A DNA stretch of 64,000 nucleotides from Halorubrum aethiopicum (GCF_001542905.1 NZ_LOAJ01000001.1:2728001-2792000), one strand, 5' to 3'; counted from the first letter of the stretch, positions 34,535 through 44,337 are shown. The notes: generated from the letters alone by a model not told the origin. Numbers and translations: made by a program.

Positions 34535-35880
34535 GGGAGCCGGGTGCCATCACGGGCGTGAGCGTCGCCCACGGCGATGCGACGATAGACGAGATCGACG
34601 CCGCCGGCGGCGAGAGCGTCCGGGCGACCGTCTCGGACCTCCTCGCGCGCGACGGGGTCGAGGAGGCGTTCGCGATCCGGACGTGTAACCGCTCGGAGGC
34701 GTACGTCGTCACCGACCGGACGGTCGAGGGTCGGGAGGCGCTCGAGTCGTTCGCGCCGTCGGTCCGCGGCGCGGCGGTCCGCCGGCTCGACCACGAGGGG
34801 AGTCTGGAACACCTGATGCGCGTCGCCGCCGGGCTCGAGTCGCTCGTGCTCGGCGAGGACCAGATCATCGGCCAGATGCGGGAGGCCTACGAGGAGTCGC
34901 GCTCGGCCGGCGGGATCGGCCCGGTCCTCGAGGACGCCGTCACCAAGGCGCTCCACGTCGGCGAGCGCGCCCGCACGGAGACGTCGATAAACGAGGGGGT
35001 CGTCTCGCTCGGCTCCGCGGCGGTCAGGCTCGCGGCCGGCGAGATCGACCTGACCGACGGCACCGCGGTCGTCGTCGGCGCGGGAGAGATGGGCACGCTC
35101 GCGGCCCGCACGCTCGACGCCACGACGGTCTCGGAGATCGTCGTCGCGAACCGGACGGTGCCGAACGCGCGGTACGTCGCCGAGGAGGTCGACACCGACT
35201 CGTCGGTCGTCCACCTGAGCGACCTCCCCGCCGTGGTCCCCGACGCGGATCTCGTGATCACGGCGACCGGGAGCCCGGATCCCGTGCTCGACGCGACGGC
35301 CTTCGCGGGCGCGGACCGGGTCGTCTGTATCGACATCGCGCAGCCGCGCGACGTCGACTCCGAGGCCGGCGACGTCGCGGGCGTCTCGGTGTACGACATC
35401 GACGACCTGGAGGACGTCACCCGCGAGACCCGCGAGCGGCGGGAGACGGAGGCCCGCGAGGTGGAGTCGATCATCGACGAGGAGCTCGACCGGATCCTCC
35501 GGTCGTACAAGCGGAAGCGCGCCGACGACGCCATCTCAGCGATGTACGCCGGCGCGGACCGGGTCAAGGCCCGCGAGCTCGACCGCGCGCTCACGAAGCT
35601 CGAGGCGCAGGGCGGGCTGACCGACGACCAGCGCGAGACGGTCGAGGCGATGGCGGACGCGCTGGTCGGCCAGCTGCTCGCGGCCCCGACGCGGTCGCTC
35701 CGGGACGCCGCCGGCGAGGACGACTGGGAGACGATCCGGACGGCGCTGGAGCTGTTCGACCCCGAGTTCGACGCCCCGCCGGAGACGCCGGGCGGCGGGT
35801 CGGGAGAGGACATCGAAGCCCCCGCCGGCGCGCCGTTCGACACGATCCCCGACTCCGCGACCGAGGAGCTCGACGACTGA
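34531..35880 (+). CDS. hemA: Glutamyl-tRNA reductase
   Basis: The 449-residue protein begins MREPGAITGVSVAHGDATID. It has the catalytic-Cys segment AFAIRTCNRSEAYVVT, the conserved EDQIIGQMREAYEES motif and the NADPH-binding GTAVVVGAGEMGTLAARTLD, with a C-terminal dimerisation helix region and a disordered acidic tail. It reduces glutamyl-tRNA(Glu) to glutamate-1-semialdehyde, the first step of tetrapyrrole synthesis. It is coupled by ATGA overlap to the Met8-like gene. A tRNA-Glu gene, the supplier of its substrate, occurs at 44163. Confidence 0.96.
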   Translation: MREPGAITGVSVAHGDATIDEIDAAGGESVRATVSDLLARDGVEEAFAIRTCNRSEAYVVTDRTVEGREALESFAPSVRGAAVRRLDHEGSLEHLMRVAAGLESLVLGEDQIIGQMREAYEESRSAGGIGPVLEDAVTKALHVGERARTETSINEGVVSLGSAAVRLAAGEIDLTDGTAVVVGAGEMGTLAARTLDATTVSEIVVANRTVPNARYVAEEVDTDSSVVHLSDLPAVVPDADLVITATGSPDPVLDATAFAGADRVVCIDIAQPRDVDSEAGDVAGVSVYDIDDLEDVTRETRERRETEAREVESIIDEELDRILRSYKRKRADDAISAMYAGADRVKARELDRALTKLEAQGGLTDDQRETVEAMADALVGQLLAAPTRSLRDAAGEDDWETIRTALELFDPEFDAPPETPGGGSGEDIEAPAGAPFDTIPDSATEELDD

Positions 35881-35917
35881 CGGGAACGCTTTTCTCCCGG
35901 AGTCCGTACGGACGCGC

Positions 35918-36682
35918 ATGGAGCTTCAGAGCTTCGTCGACCGGCTGGACGACCGGCTCGACACCGACGCGTACGCCGACATCGACGCCAGCGCGAACGG
36001 CCTCCAGGTCGGCCCGGAGACGGGGTCGGTCGAGCGCGTCGCGTTCGCGGTCGACGCCGCGACGGCGACGATCGAGGCGGCGGCCGACGCCGGGTCCGAC
36101 GTCCTCGTCACCCACCACGGGGTCTCCTGGGGCGGGATCGACCACGTGACGGGGCGGACGTACGACCGGATCGCCGCGCTCGCGGAGAACGACCTCGCGT
36201 TGTACGTCTCACACCTCCCGCTCGACGGGCACCAAGAGCTAGGGAACGCCGCCGGCGTCGCCGACGCGATCGGGCTCTCGGAACGGGAGCCGTTCGGGAC
36301 GCTCGGCCCGGTCACGATCGGAACGATCGGCGGAACGGGCGAGCCGCTCCCGCCCGAGACGATCCGCGACCGCCTCGACGGGTTCGAGGGGGCCACGAAC
36401 GGGACCCGCGTCCTCGAGTTCGGCCCGGACCGGATCGAGCGGGTCGCGGTCGTCACCGGCTCCGGGGCCGACTGGCTCGACGAGGCGGCCGCGGCGGGCG
36501 CGGACGCGCTCGTCACCGGCGAGGGGAAACAGCAGGTGTACCACGACGCGCGGGAAGCGGGGGTCACGGTCTTTCTCGCCGGACACTACGCGACGGAGAC
36601 GTTCGGCGTTCGCTCGCTCCAGTCGCTCGCCGAGGAGTGGGGCCTGGAGACGACGTACGTGAGCCACCCGACGGGCCTCTGA
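35918..36682 (+). CDS. Nif3-like dinuclear metal centre hexameric protein
   Basis: The 254-residue protein matches the Nif3/YbgI family. SANGLQVGPETGSVERVAFA is the characteristic start and DVLVTHHGVSWGG carries the paired His metal ligands. VSHLPLDGH follows, and GADALVTGEGKQQVYHDARE with VFLAGHYATETFGV supplies the remaining ligands. Members form toroid hexamers with two metals per subunit; the substrate is unsettled, with GTP cyclohydrolase I type 2-like and radical-SAM-related roles proposed. It follows hemA by 37 bases, possibly as part of the haem transcript. Confidence 0.9.
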   Translation: MELQSFVDRLDDRLDTDAYADIDASANGLQVGPETGSVERVAFAVDAATATIEAAADAGSDVLVTHHGVSWGGIDHVTGRTYDRIAALAENDLALYVSHLPLDGHQELGNAAGVADAIGLSEREPFGTLGPVTIGTIGGTGEPLPPETIRDRLDGFEGATNGTRVLEFGPDRIERVAVVTGSGADWLDEAAAAGADALVTGEGKQQVYHDAREAGVTVFLAGHYATETFGVRSLQSLAEEWGLETTYVSHPTGL

Positions 36683-36805
36683 GGAGACGCTCGAAGCGAG
36701 ACGCCGGGAGGGTCGACGGCCGACCACCGGGTGGCCGATCGGATCGGACAAACGGTTCTTTGTGTATTCGCTACGTTATAGCCCGCTCCCGCCGTCCTGG
36801 GCGGT

Positions 36806-37573
36806 ATGGCACGACAGAGACGACTCGTCGCCGGGATCGGGGTAGCGCTCCTCGTCCTCCTGGCCGGCTGTGCGGGCGTATCGGGTACCCTGGCCGACGA
36901 CACGAGATCGCCGGAGACGACGGAGACGAACGACCTCGAGCGGTCCATCGAGGTGGCCGCACAGGGCGAGGCGTCCGCGGAGCCCGACCGCGCGACCGTG
37001 CTGCTCGCGGTCGAGTCGACCGCGGACGACGCGGGAACCGTTCGCACCGACCTCGCCGAGAGCGACGACGCGCTCCGGAGCGCGCTCTACGACTGGGGAC
37101 TGAGCGAGGACGACGTCCGCACGGAGCACTACGACATCCATCAGACGCGTGACACTCGTCCGGACGCGGACCGCAGCGAGTACGTCGGCGTCCACGTCTA
37201 CGCCGTGACCGTCGACGACGTGGACGCGGTGGGCGAGGTCATCGACGTCGCGGTCGACGCCGGCGCGGACGGGGTCCAGCAGGTCCGGTTCGGGCTCTCG
37301 GACGAGCGCGCCGACGAGCTCCGCGAGGAGGCACTCGGCGACGCGATGGACAACGCCCACGCCGAGGCCGACACCCTCGCCGCCAACGCCGACCTCGAGG
37401 TGACCGGCGTCTACACCGTCTCGACGACGAACGTCCGGACCAGCCCGTACGCGACCGCGGCCTTCGCCGCCGAGACGGGCGACGCCGGCGGCGCGCCCCG
37501 AACCGGGATCGAGGTCGGCGACGTCGACGTGACCGTCTCGGTCCGGGTCGTGTTCGGCGCACAGCAGGCGTAG
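36806..37573 (+). CDS. SIMPL-domain lipoprotein
   Basis: The 255-residue protein has a bacterial-type lipobox LLVLLAGC near residue 23 after a hydrophobic signal, so it is probably anchored to the outer face of the membrane. The SIMPL (YggE/BP26) domain runs from IEVAAQGEASAEPDRATVLL through GVQQVRFGLSDERADELREE to VDVTVSVRVVFGAQQA. The family is linked to periplasmic stress resistance but its biochemistry is unknown. A TATA box GTTATAG at 36775-36781 is 25-31 bases upstream, implying a leaderless transcript. Confidence 0.85.
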   Translation: MARQRRLVAGIGVALLVLLAGCAGVSGTLADDTRSPETTETNDLERSIEVAAQGEASAEPDRATVLLAVESTADDAGTVRTDLAESDDALRSALYDWGLSEDDVRTEHYDIHQTRDTRPDADRSEYVGVHVYAVTVDDVDAVGEVIDVAVDAGADGVQQVRFGLSDERADELREEALGDAMDNAHAEADTLAANADLEVTGVYTVSTTNVRTSPYATAAFAAETGDAGGAPRTGIEVGDVDVTVSVRVVFGAQQA

Positions 37574-37629
37574 GGAAGGCCGACCGACGTTTCTTTTCGC
37601 GGGCGATCCCGAATCGGATCGGCGTGAGG

Positions 37630-37703
37630 CGATGCGGCGAGACGACGTGGCGAGACGATACAGTGAGACGACGTGGCGAGACGATGCGGCGAGCCGAGTA
37701 GCG
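37630..37703. repeat. Tandem repeat, 26-base units, nearly three copies
   Basis: Units at 37630-37655 and 37656-37681 share GAGACGACGTGGCGAGACGAT, and a third partial unit reaches about 37703. The array lies between the SIMPL gene and the NhaC promoter. Its period equals that of the unrelated array at 4989. Confidence 0.75.
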
Positions 37704-37762
37704 GAGGCGTTCGCTGACGTGTCTCTCGGTACCGCGGTACATACCTACTGGACATAATTCAT

Positions 37763-37791
37763 CGAGTATTTATGCTCCAAAAGCATACTCG
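37763..37791. promoter_or_regulatory. NhaC promoter: TATA box embedded in a hairpin/inverted repeat
   Basis: CGAGT...ATGCT-CCAAA-AGCAT-ACTCG forms an inverted repeat with a four-base bulge on the left arm. The TATA-like TATTTATG (37767-37774) lies inside it, 24-31 bases before the ATG at 37798. A protein binding this repeat would block TBP, so repression at the TATA box is a reasonable guess. Confidence 0.5.
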
Positions 37792-37797
37792 GCGTCG

Positions 37798-39231
37798 ATG
37801 ACACGATCGTTCACGCCCACGACGATCGAGGACCTCGATCCGGAGCGGCGTCCGTCGTTCGCGGCGGCGCTGGTCCCGGTCCTCGCGGTCGTGGCGTTTC
37901 TCGGTATCGGGTCGGCGGTGCTCGGGTTGGATCCGCACCCGCCGCTTCTGTGGGGTATCGTCTTCGTCGGCGCGTTCGGTCTGTGGCTCGGGTACGACTG
38001 GGACGAGCTGTTCGAGGGGGTCGCGAACGGCCTCCTGATGGGGCTCCAGGCGCTTCTCATCATCTTCACCATCTACGGGCTGATCGCGACGTGGGTGAGC
38101 GCCGGCACGATCCCCGGGCTGATGTACTACGGGCTCGGGACGCTCACGCCGACGACGTTCCTCCCGGCGGCGGCCGTCCTCGCCGGCGTCGTCGCGTTCG
38201 CCATCGGCTCGTCGTGGACCACCGTCGGGACCCTCGGCGTCGCGTTCGTCGGGATCGGCGCGGGTCTCGGCGTCCCCGCACCGATGACCGTGGGCGCGGT
38301 CCTCTCGGGGGCGTACGCCGGCGACAAGCAGTCGCCGCTGTCGGACACGACGAACCTCGCGGCGGGCGTCACCAACACCGATCTCTACGCGCACATCCGG
38401 CGGATGCGCGACGGCACGGTCGCCGCCTTCGGCCTCGCCGTCCTCGGGTTCGTCGCGCTCGGCCTCCGGACCGAGGGCGCGATCCCCGCGGGACGCATCG
38501 CGGAGATCCAGGGGGCGCTCGGCGAGACGTACGCCATCTCCGTGCTCGCGTTCCTCCCGCTCGTCGTCACGTTCGGACTGGCGCTCCGCGGGTATCCCGC
38601 GCTCCCGACGCTCGTCGCCGGCGTCTTCGCCGGCGCGGCGACGACGGTCCTCGTCCAAGGGGCCGGCTTCGTCGCCGCCTGGGAGGTGTTCATGTACGGC
38701 ACCGCGCCGGAGTCCGGCTCCGACCTGGTAAACGAACTGCTCGCGACCGGCGGCCTCACCGGCTCCGCCTGGACGATCACGGTCGTGGTCGCGGCGCTGT
38801 CGCTCGGCGGGATCCTGGAGCGCACCGGCGTGCTGGCGGTCATCGCCCACGAGTTCACGACCGCGGTGCGGAGCCCCGGAGCGCTGGTCGCCGGGACGGG
38901 GGTCGGGGCGATCCTGATCAACGCGCTCACCGCCCAGCAGTACATGAGCATCGTCCTCCCGGGCGTGACCCTCCGGAACACCTACGAGGAGTTCGGGCTC
39001 GACAGCGACCAGCTCTCGCGGGCGGTCGAGGCCGCGGGGACGCCGACCGGCGCGCTGTTCCCGTGGCACGCCGGGGCCGTCTTCATGACGAGCGTGACCG
39101 GCGTTCCGACGCTGGAGTACGCCCCCTACTACCTCTTCGCGTTCCTCTCGCCGCTCGCGCTGTTCGCCGTCGCCGTGACCGGGCGCTCGCTCGACGTCGC
39201 CGAGCGACCGACGCCGGCGGCCGCCGACTGA
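37798..39231 (+). CDS. Na+/H+ antiporter, NhaC family
   Basis: The 477-residue protein has about eleven hydrophobic segments and the NhaC signatures [57 protein letters not shown] and [18 protein letters not shown]. Members exchange cytoplasmic Na+ for external H+ or carry related exchange reactions such as malate-2H+/Na+-lactate. No accessory gene is adjacent. The upstream palindrome overlapping the TATA box suggests repression. Confidence 0.92.
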   Translation: MTRSFTPTTIEDLDPERRPSFAAALVPVLAVVAFLGIGSAVLGLDPHPPLLWGIVFVGAFGLWLGYDWDELFEGVANGLLMGLQALLIIFTIYGLIATWVSAGTIPGLMYYGLGTLTPTTFLPAAAVLAGVVAFAIGSSWTTVGTLGVAFVGIGAGLGVPAPMTVGAVLSGAYAGDKQSPLSDTTNLAAGVTNTDLYAHIRRMRDGTVAAFGLAVLGFVALGLRTEGAIPAGRIAEIQGALGETYAISVLAFLPLVVTFGLALRGYPALPTLVAGVFAGAATTVLVQGAGFVAAWEVFMYGTAPESGSDLVNELLATGGLTGSAWTITVVVAALSLGGILERTGVLAVIAHEFTTAVRSPGALVAGTGVGAILINALTAQQYMSIVLPGVTLRNTYEEFGLDSDQLSRAVEAAGTPTGALFPWHAGAVFMTSVTGVPTLEYAPYYLFAFLSPLALFAVAVTGRSLDVAERPTPAAAD

Positions 39232-39314
39232 ACCGGTTTCGAACCGGAAACGGGACGCGTTCGCCGCTCCCGGCCGAACGCAACCCTTACCGCCCGGCTG
39301 CCCGCACTCGGGGT

Positions 39315-40796
39315 ATGCGCGACCACTTCGAGATCCGGGACCACGACGCCGCCGGGCGGATCGGTCGGCTCGAGGTCCCCCGCGCCGGCGTGACCGTCGA
39401 GACGCCGGCGCTCCTGCCCGTCGTCAACCCCAACGTGCTCACGGTCGAGCCCGAGCGGCTCCGGAGCGAGTTCGGCGCGGAGATGCTGATCACGAACTCC
39501 TACATCATCCGGAGCACCGACCGGATCAGGGATCAGGTGCTCGAGGCGGGGCTCCACGACTTTTTGGGGTTCGACGGCGCGATCATGACCGACTCCGGCT
39601 CCTTTCAGCTCGCCGAGTACGGCGACATCGACGTCACGACCGCGGAGATCCTCGAGTTCCAGCGCCGGATCGGCAGCGACGTGGCGACGCCCGTCGACGT
39701 GCCCACGCCGCCGGACGTCGACCGCGACCGCGCCGAGCGCGAACTCGGGACGACCCGGCAGGCCCTCGCTGACGCCGAGGCGGCCGACACGGGCGAGATG
39801 CTCGTCAACGCGCCCGTCCAGGGGTCGACGTACCCGGACCTCCGGGAGGCGGCCGGCCGGCACGCGGCGGGGACCGACCTCGACGTGTTCCCGGTGGGCG
39901 CGATGGTCCCGCTGATGAACGCCTATCGCTACGCCGACGTCGTCGAGGCGGTGACGGCCGCGAAACGCGGGCTCGACCCGGACTGTCCGGTCCACCTCTT
40001 CGGCGCGGGTCACCCGATGATGCTCGCGCTCGCGGTCGCCATGGGCTGTGATCTGTTCGACTCCGCCGCCTACGCGCTGATGGCGCGCGACGGCCGCTAC
40101 CTCACGGTGTCGGGGACCGAACACCTCGAGGAGATGACGTACTTCCCGTGTTCGTGTCCCGTCTGTGCCGAGCACGCGCCCGCGGATCTCCGCGAGGGCG
40201 ACGACGACCGAGCGGAACGGCTGCTCGCCGAACACAACCTCCACGTCACCTTCGAGGAGATCCGCCGGATCAAGGCCGCGGTCCGCGAGGGGAGCCTCAT
40301 GGAACTCGTCGACCGACGCGCCCGCGGGCACCCGGCGATGCTCGACGGCTACCGCGCCCTCCTCGATCACGCGGCGCAGCTCGAGGCGACCGATCCCGCC
40401 TCGAAGGATACGTTCTTCTACACCTCCCACGAGGCCGCGCGCCGCCCGGAGGTCGGCCGCCACCACGACCGGCTGGCGCGCCTCGAGACGCCCGCCGACC
40501 TGCTTCTGACGGAGTCAAAACCCCCCTCGAACCACGACCACGACGCGGTCTGGCGGGTGAAACCGCCGTTCGGTCCCTTCCCGCGGGCGCTCTCGGAGAC
40601 GTACCCGCTCACGGCCGAGATCCCCGAGCGCGTCGACACCGCGGCCCAGACGGCCGCCGCCGAGGGCGTCCGCCGGCTCGCCGAGGCCAACCCGGAGACC
40701 GCGATCACGCTCGGCCACGACGGGTGGGCGGAGACGGTCCTCGAGCGGGTTCCCGACCGCGTCGCCGTCGACGACCTCCGGGACCTCGGCCGGTAG
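39315..40796 (+). CDS. tgtA: tRNA-guanine(15) transglycosylase (archaeosine pathway)
   Basis: The 493-residue protein swaps guanine-15 of tRNA for preQ0. [10 protein letters not shown] supplies the substrate-binding Asp. [15 protein letters not shown] and [16 protein letters not shown] follow, and CSCPVCAEH begins the zinc-binding site. The catalytic core is followed by the archaeal C1/C2 region, ending near VDDLRDLGR; no PUA domain is present, consistent with haloarchaea that encode the PUA part separately. The start at 39315 is preceded by a weak TATA-like CCCTTACC about 25-32 bases upstream. Confidence 0.95.
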   Translation: MRDHFEIRDHDAAGRIGRLEVPRAGVTVETPALLPVVNPNVLTVEPERLRSEFGAEMLITNSYIIRSTDRIRDQVLEAGLHDFLGFDGAIMTDSGSFQLAEYGDIDVTTAEILEFQRRIGSDVATPVDVPTPPDVDRDRAERELGTTRQALADAEAADTGEMLVNAPVQGSTYPDLREAAGRHAAGTDLDVFPVGAMVPLMNAYRYADVVEAVTAAKRGLDPDCPVHLFGAGHPMMLALAVAMGCDLFDSAAYALMARDGRYLTVSGTEHLEEMTYFPCSCPVCAEHAPADLREGDDDRAERLLAEHNLHVTFEEIRRIKAAVREGSLMELVDRRARGHPAMLDGYRALLDHAAQLEATDPASKDTFFYTSHEAARRPEVGRHHDRLARLETPADLLLTESKPPSNHDHDAVWRVKPPFGPFPRALSETYPLTAEIPERVDTAAQTAAAEGVRRLAEANPETAITLGHDGWAETVLERVPDRVAVDDLRDLGR

Positions 40797-40802
40797 GCGT
40801 CC

Positions 40803-41333
40803 TCATTCGGCCGGGTTCGAGTCGTTGGGTCCCGAGTCGTTGGGTTCCGAGCCGTGGGAGGCCGAATCGTTGGGGTCCGAGTCGTTCGGCCCCGTTCGAG
40901 CCGGCATCCGGTCCGTGAAGTCCCACGAGTGGAGCCGCTCCGGCTCGATCCGGACGTGGACCTCCTCGCGCTCCGGTCGCAGGAGCCGCTCCGCGAGGTC
41001 GTTGTCGGTCCCGCCGAGGTATCGCTCGAGAAGGGCCCGGAGGAGCCGCTTCTCGTCGTCGTCGGTCACCGTCGCCCGCCCCCGACCGCGGACGCCCCTG
41101 TAGGGCGGGTCGTTCGTCGATATTTCGAAGGAGACGCGGTCGTCGGCCTCGAGGAAGCCCACCACGTCGGCGTCCGCGCCGGTCGCACAGTGGACCGCCC
41201 CGTCCCACCGAAACCACAGCGACACCATCCAGGGATCGCCCGCGGGCGTCCGACAGCCGACGCGGACCGGGATCCGCGCGTCCGCGAGGAACTCGTCGAC
41301 GCGCGCCCGGTCCCACGGGCCGGTGAGGTTCAT
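40803..41333 (-). CDS. Pyridoxamine 5'-phosphate oxidase family protein with PNDS-repeat tail
   Basis: The 176-residue protein has the split-barrel flavin-reductase-like fold of the PNPOx family. IPVRVGCRTPAGDPWMVSLW is the first sheet, AVHCATGADADVVGFLEADD the second, and VSFEISTNDPPYRGVRGRGRA the third. The C-terminal 35 residues are PNDS repeats (GPNDSDPNDSASHGSEPNDS and more) encoded by short direct DNA repeats. The cofactor (FMN, F420 or haem) is not clear from sequence. It is convergent with tgtA, with six bases between stops. Confidence 0.8.
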   Translation of the reverse strand: MNLTGPWDRARVDEFLADARIPVRVGCRTPAGDPWMVSLWFRWDGAVHCATGADADVVGFLEADDRVSFEISTNDPPYRGVRGRGRATVTDDDEKRLLRALLERYLGGTDNDLAERLLRPEREEVHVRIEPERLHSWDFTDRMPARTGPNDSDPNDSASHGSEPNDSGPNDSNPAE

Positions 41334-41413
41334 GCGAACGGTTCGGGCGGAACCGGCCTAAAACCACCGTCCGTATCGCGGGTTCGGGACGGGAGGGAGC
41401 GGAACTCGGGGAC

Positions 41414-42373
41414 TCACGGGTCGACCCGCGCCAGCCACGCCACCGGATCGTCGAGTTCACCGTTCGTCGGGAGGTGCTCCGGGCGCTCCCACACCGCGCT
41501 CGCGGCGGACGGTCCGCGTTCGTCCGCGACCCGCTCGAAGAAGGCGGCCCCGCGCTCGTACTGCCGACGCTTGAGCCCGAGTCCGAGGAGGCGGCGCGCG
41601 AGCCGCGTCATCGGCCCGCCGCCGCCCCGCCGGGCGTCGATCTTCCGGCGGAGGTCGGCGTACTCGTCGTCGAACGCGCGGTCCATCAACAGCTCCGCGT
41701 ACCCCTCGACCGCGGTCATGGCGGTCTGGAGCTCCGCGAACGCGTCGGGGTCGAGCCCGCTCGCGCTCAGCCCGTCGATCCCGCGCTCGACGCGCGACTC
41801 CAGGTATCCCGACAGCCACGGGGCCGCGCCGAACTCCGCCGCGTGGGTCACCTCGTGGAAGGCGATCCACCGGCGGAACCGCGGGTACGCCACGTCGAGA
41901 TCGGCGGCGACCGCGACGACGTTCGGGTGGACGAAGTAGAGGCCGTGGTCGGCGTCGGGCTCGTCGGCGAGCAACAGCGGGTCGTACTGGCCGAGCACGT
42001 TCCGCGCGAGGAAGCCGAGCGCGAACGCCATGGAGCCGGTGTTGACGACCCGCGAGAGCCCGGGCATCGCCGGGGTCGCCGCCGCCTCGATCGGCTCCAT
42101 CACGTTCCGGAACGTCTCGAGGTTCGCGTCGATCCAGTGGTGGCGGTTCTGGACCTCGACCGCGTCCGGGACGGCGAAGTCGACGCCGGCGACCTCCCGG
42201 AGGCGGTCGCGCGCGTCCCGCACGTCCGTCGCGTAGCCCCGTCGGTCGTCGGGGGTCAACTCGAGCGCCCCCGGCTCCGTGCTCGCCTTCGCGGCCTCCC
42301 CGGCTTTCGCCCAGTCGACGACGCCGGACCCGGACGCCTCGGAGACCGCCCGGAGGCTTCGGAGGATGTTCAT
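41414..42373 (-). CDS. Zinc-dependent metalloprotease, DUF2342 / coenzyme F420-related type
   Basis: The 319-residue protein carries the gluzincin-like motif FHEVTHAAEF near residue 170 (HExxH plus a following Glu region EGYAELLMDRAF). VNTGSMAFALGFLARNVLGQ and PNVVAVAADLDVAYPRFRRW resemble the DUF2342 zinc metalloprotease/F420-biosynthesis-associated family found in actinobacteria and haloarchaea. Substrate and pathway are uncertain. It lies 80 bases upstream of the PNPOx-like gene on the same strand. Confidence 0.8.
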   Translation of the reverse strand: MNILRSLRAVSEASGSGVVDWAKAGEAAKASTEPGALELTPDDRRGYATDVRDARDRLREVAGVDFAVPDAVEVQNRHHWIDANLETFRNVMEPIEAAATPAMPGLSRVVNTGSMAFALGFLARNVLGQYDPLLLADEPDADHGLYFVHPNVVAVAADLDVAYPRFRRWIAFHEVTHAAEFGAAPWLSGYLESRVERGIDGLSASGLDPDAFAELQTAMTAVEGYAELLMDRAFDDEYADLRRKIDARRGGGGPMTRLARRLLGLGLKRRQYERGAAFFERVADERGPSAASAVWERPEHLPTNGELDDPVAWLARVDP

Positions 42374-42472
42374 ACGATCGGGAGGCGTGCCGGCCTCAAG
42401 TCCCTTGTGTCGGTGCGGAGGGTGACGTGAACGGGGAAGTGACGGAGACGGGGCGTGACGGAGACGGAACCG

Positions 42473-42781
42473 TTACGCGCCGAGGTCGTCGATGTCCGCC
42501 GCGTCCTCGAGGTCCGCGTCGCCGAGCACGCGCGCGGCGGCGACCCCCAGAGCCGCCAGAAGCGCGACGACCGCCATCCCACCCAGGATCGACGTCGACG
42601 AGAGTCCGCACCCGAGGATCCCGCCGCCGGCGTCGGCCGCGTCGGCGGATCCCGCGTCGTCCGCCTCCTCCTCGTCGGCGTTCCCGTCCGGCTTTCCGCC
42701 CCCGAGGAGCCCGTACTCCCCGATGCGGACCGCCCCTTCCTCCAGGTGGATCTCGAGCAGCGTGAACGACGTGTCGCTCAT
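42473..42781 (-). CDS. Small single-pass membrane protein, unknown
   Basis: The 102-residue protein begins MSDTSFTLLEIHLEEGAVRI, has a disordered acidic stretch (KPDGNADEEEADDAGSADAA) and one predicted transmembrane helix (STSILGGMAVVALLAALGVA), then an acidic end. It looks like a haloarchaeal membrane-anchored protein. No function can be assigned. It is divergent from the M42 peptidase gene. Confidence 0.65.
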   Translation of the reverse strand: MSDTSFTLLEIHLEEGAVRIGEYGLLGGGKPDGNADEEEADDAGSADAADAGGGILGCGLSSTSILGGMAVVALLAALGVAAARVLGDADLEDAADIDDLGA

Positions 42782-42913
42782 GCTCGGCCGTTCTCGCGCC
42801 GAGCGCTTAATCGTGGCGTCGATCCGCACGGGGAACGCTCGGCCGCTGTCGCCGCGGGTGCCGATCCGCGGCGGGACCGCGAGGTTCTTTTTCTCCGACA
42901 CGAACGGGGACGC

Positions 42914-43978
42914 ATGGACGAGTCCCGCCGCGCGTTCCTCGACGACCTGCTCGCGACGCCGAGCCCCTCCGGGTTCGAGACGGCGGCCCAGCGCGTCTGG
43001 GTCGAGTACGTCTCGGCGTTCGCCGACGACGTCACCACGGACGCGTACGGCAACGCCGTCGCCGTCCACGAGGGCGACCCGGACGCGCCGACGGTCGCCG
43101 TGGCGGGTCACGCCGACGAGATCGGGTTCATCGTCCGCGACGTGCTGGAGGAGGGCTTCCTCCGGATCGCCCCGGTCGGCGGTTCCGACCGTACCGTCTC
43201 CAAGGGCCAGCACGTGACGGTCCACGCCGACGAGCCCGTCCGGGGCGTCGTCGGACAGACCGCGATCCACCTCCGCGACCGCGACGCCGACGAGTACGAG
43301 GCGATCGAGGGGCAGTTCGTCGACGTGGGGGCGGCCGACGCCGAGGAGGCCCGCGAGCACGTCTCCGTGGGCGACCCGGTCACGTTCTCGAGCGGAACCG
43401 CGGAGCTCGTCGGCTCCCGGATCGCCGCGCGCGGAGTCGACAACCGGGCCGGGATCTGGGTCGCCGCGGAGGCGCTGCGCCGCGCCGCCGCGGCCGACGT
43501 CGACGCCACCGTCTACGCCGTCTCGACCGTTCAAGAGGAGGTGGGACTCCAAGGGGCGCGAATGGTCGGTCACGACCTCGAGGCGGTCGACGCGTTCGTC
43601 GCCGTCGACGTCACCCACGCCACCGACAACCCCGACGTCGACGCCGAGCGCCGCGGCCCCGTCGAACTCGGCGACGGGCCGGTGATCGGCCGCGGCAGCG
43701 CGAACCACCCGGTCCTCGTCGACCTCGCGCGCGACGCCGCGGCCGACGCCGGGATCGACGTCCAGCTCCAGGCGGCGGGGACGCGGACCGGCACGGACGC
43801 CGACGCGTTCTACACCGCCCGCGGCGGGGTCCCGTCGCTCACCGTCTCGATCCCGAACCGATACATGCACACGCCCGTCGAGGTCGTCGACCTCGAGGAC
43901 CTGGATCGCGTCGCGGACTTACTTTCGAGGGTCGCCGACGGGGCCGCCGGCGTCGACTCGTTCGCGGTCGATCTCTGA
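42914..43978 (+). CDS. M42 family aminopeptidase (glutamyl aminopeptidase / endoglucanase type)
   Basis: The 354-residue protein begins MDESRRAFLDDLLATPSPSG and carries the M42 metal motifs: AGHADEIGF (first His and Asp), GVDNRAGIW (bridging Asp), STVQEEVGLQGA (general base and ligand Glu), VDVTHATD (Asp) and NRYMHTPVEVV (His). Members form dodecameric shells and degrade short peptides released by the proteasome. Its place as a lone gene is usual. Repeats at 44036-44081 lie just downstream. Confidence 0.9.
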   Translation: MDESRRAFLDDLLATPSPSGFETAAQRVWVEYVSAFADDVTTDAYGNAVAVHEGDPDAPTVAVAGHADEIGFIVRDVLEEGFLRIAPVGGSDRTVSKGQHVTVHADEPVRGVVGQTAIHLRDRDADEYEAIEGQFVDVGAADAEEAREHVSVGDPVTFSSGTAELVGSRIAARGVDNRAGIWVAAEALRRAAAADVDATVYAVSTVQEEVGLQGARMVGHDLEAVDAFVAVDVTHATDNPDVDAERRGPVELGDGPVIGRGSANHPVLVDLARDAAADAGIDVQLQAAGTRTGTDADAFYTARGGVPSLTVSIPNRYMHTPVEVVDLEDLDRVADLLSRVADGAAGVDSFAVDL

Positions 43979-44035
43979 CGCGGCCGCGGTCGATCGCCGC
44001 GATCAGGGTCGATCGTCGCGGGCGAGAGCGACCGC

Positions 44036-44081
44036 GAACGGCCGACCCGACCGCGACAGAACGGCCGACCCGACCGCGACA
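44036..44081. repeat. Two identical 23-base tandem units
   Basis: GAACGGCCGACCCGACCGCG plus ACA occurs at 44036-44058 and again, identical, at 44059-44081. It lies between the M42 gene and tRNA-Glu, in a region without a gene. Confidence 0.85.
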
Positions 44082-44162
44082 AACCGAGACACGGCGCGGT
44101 CGAAACGGAACCGTTTTAGTGTGGAACGCCCTACCCGGAAACGCGACGGAACGCGGACGCAC

Positions 44163-44237
44163 GCTCTGGTGGTGTAGTCCGGCCAATCATCTTGCCCTCT
44201 CACGGCAAGGACCAGGGTTCAAATCCCTGCCGGAGCA
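44163..44237 (+). tRNA. tRNA-Glu (anticodon CTC)
   Basis: The 75-base gene folds with acceptor GCTCTGG/CCGGAGC (one G-U pair), discriminator A, anticodon stem TTGCC/GGCAA around loop CTCTCAC (anticodon CTC) and T stem CAGGG/CCCTG around TTCAAAT. It reads GAG. CCA is not encoded and no intron is visible. Besides translation, it is a possible substrate donor for HemA. Confidence 0.95.
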
Positions 44238-44337
44238 TCCAACCCCGTCGCATTCCTCCGACGCTCTCACCAACCAGCCGCCGGCCCGGCATCACGCGCA
44301 CCGCACCGTTTTCACGGGTGGCTTCGAAGGGAGCGAC

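Noticed and set aside
44119-44337. Longer N-terminus for the cupin gene
   Set aside because: The extension reads through tRNA-Glu and its promoter.
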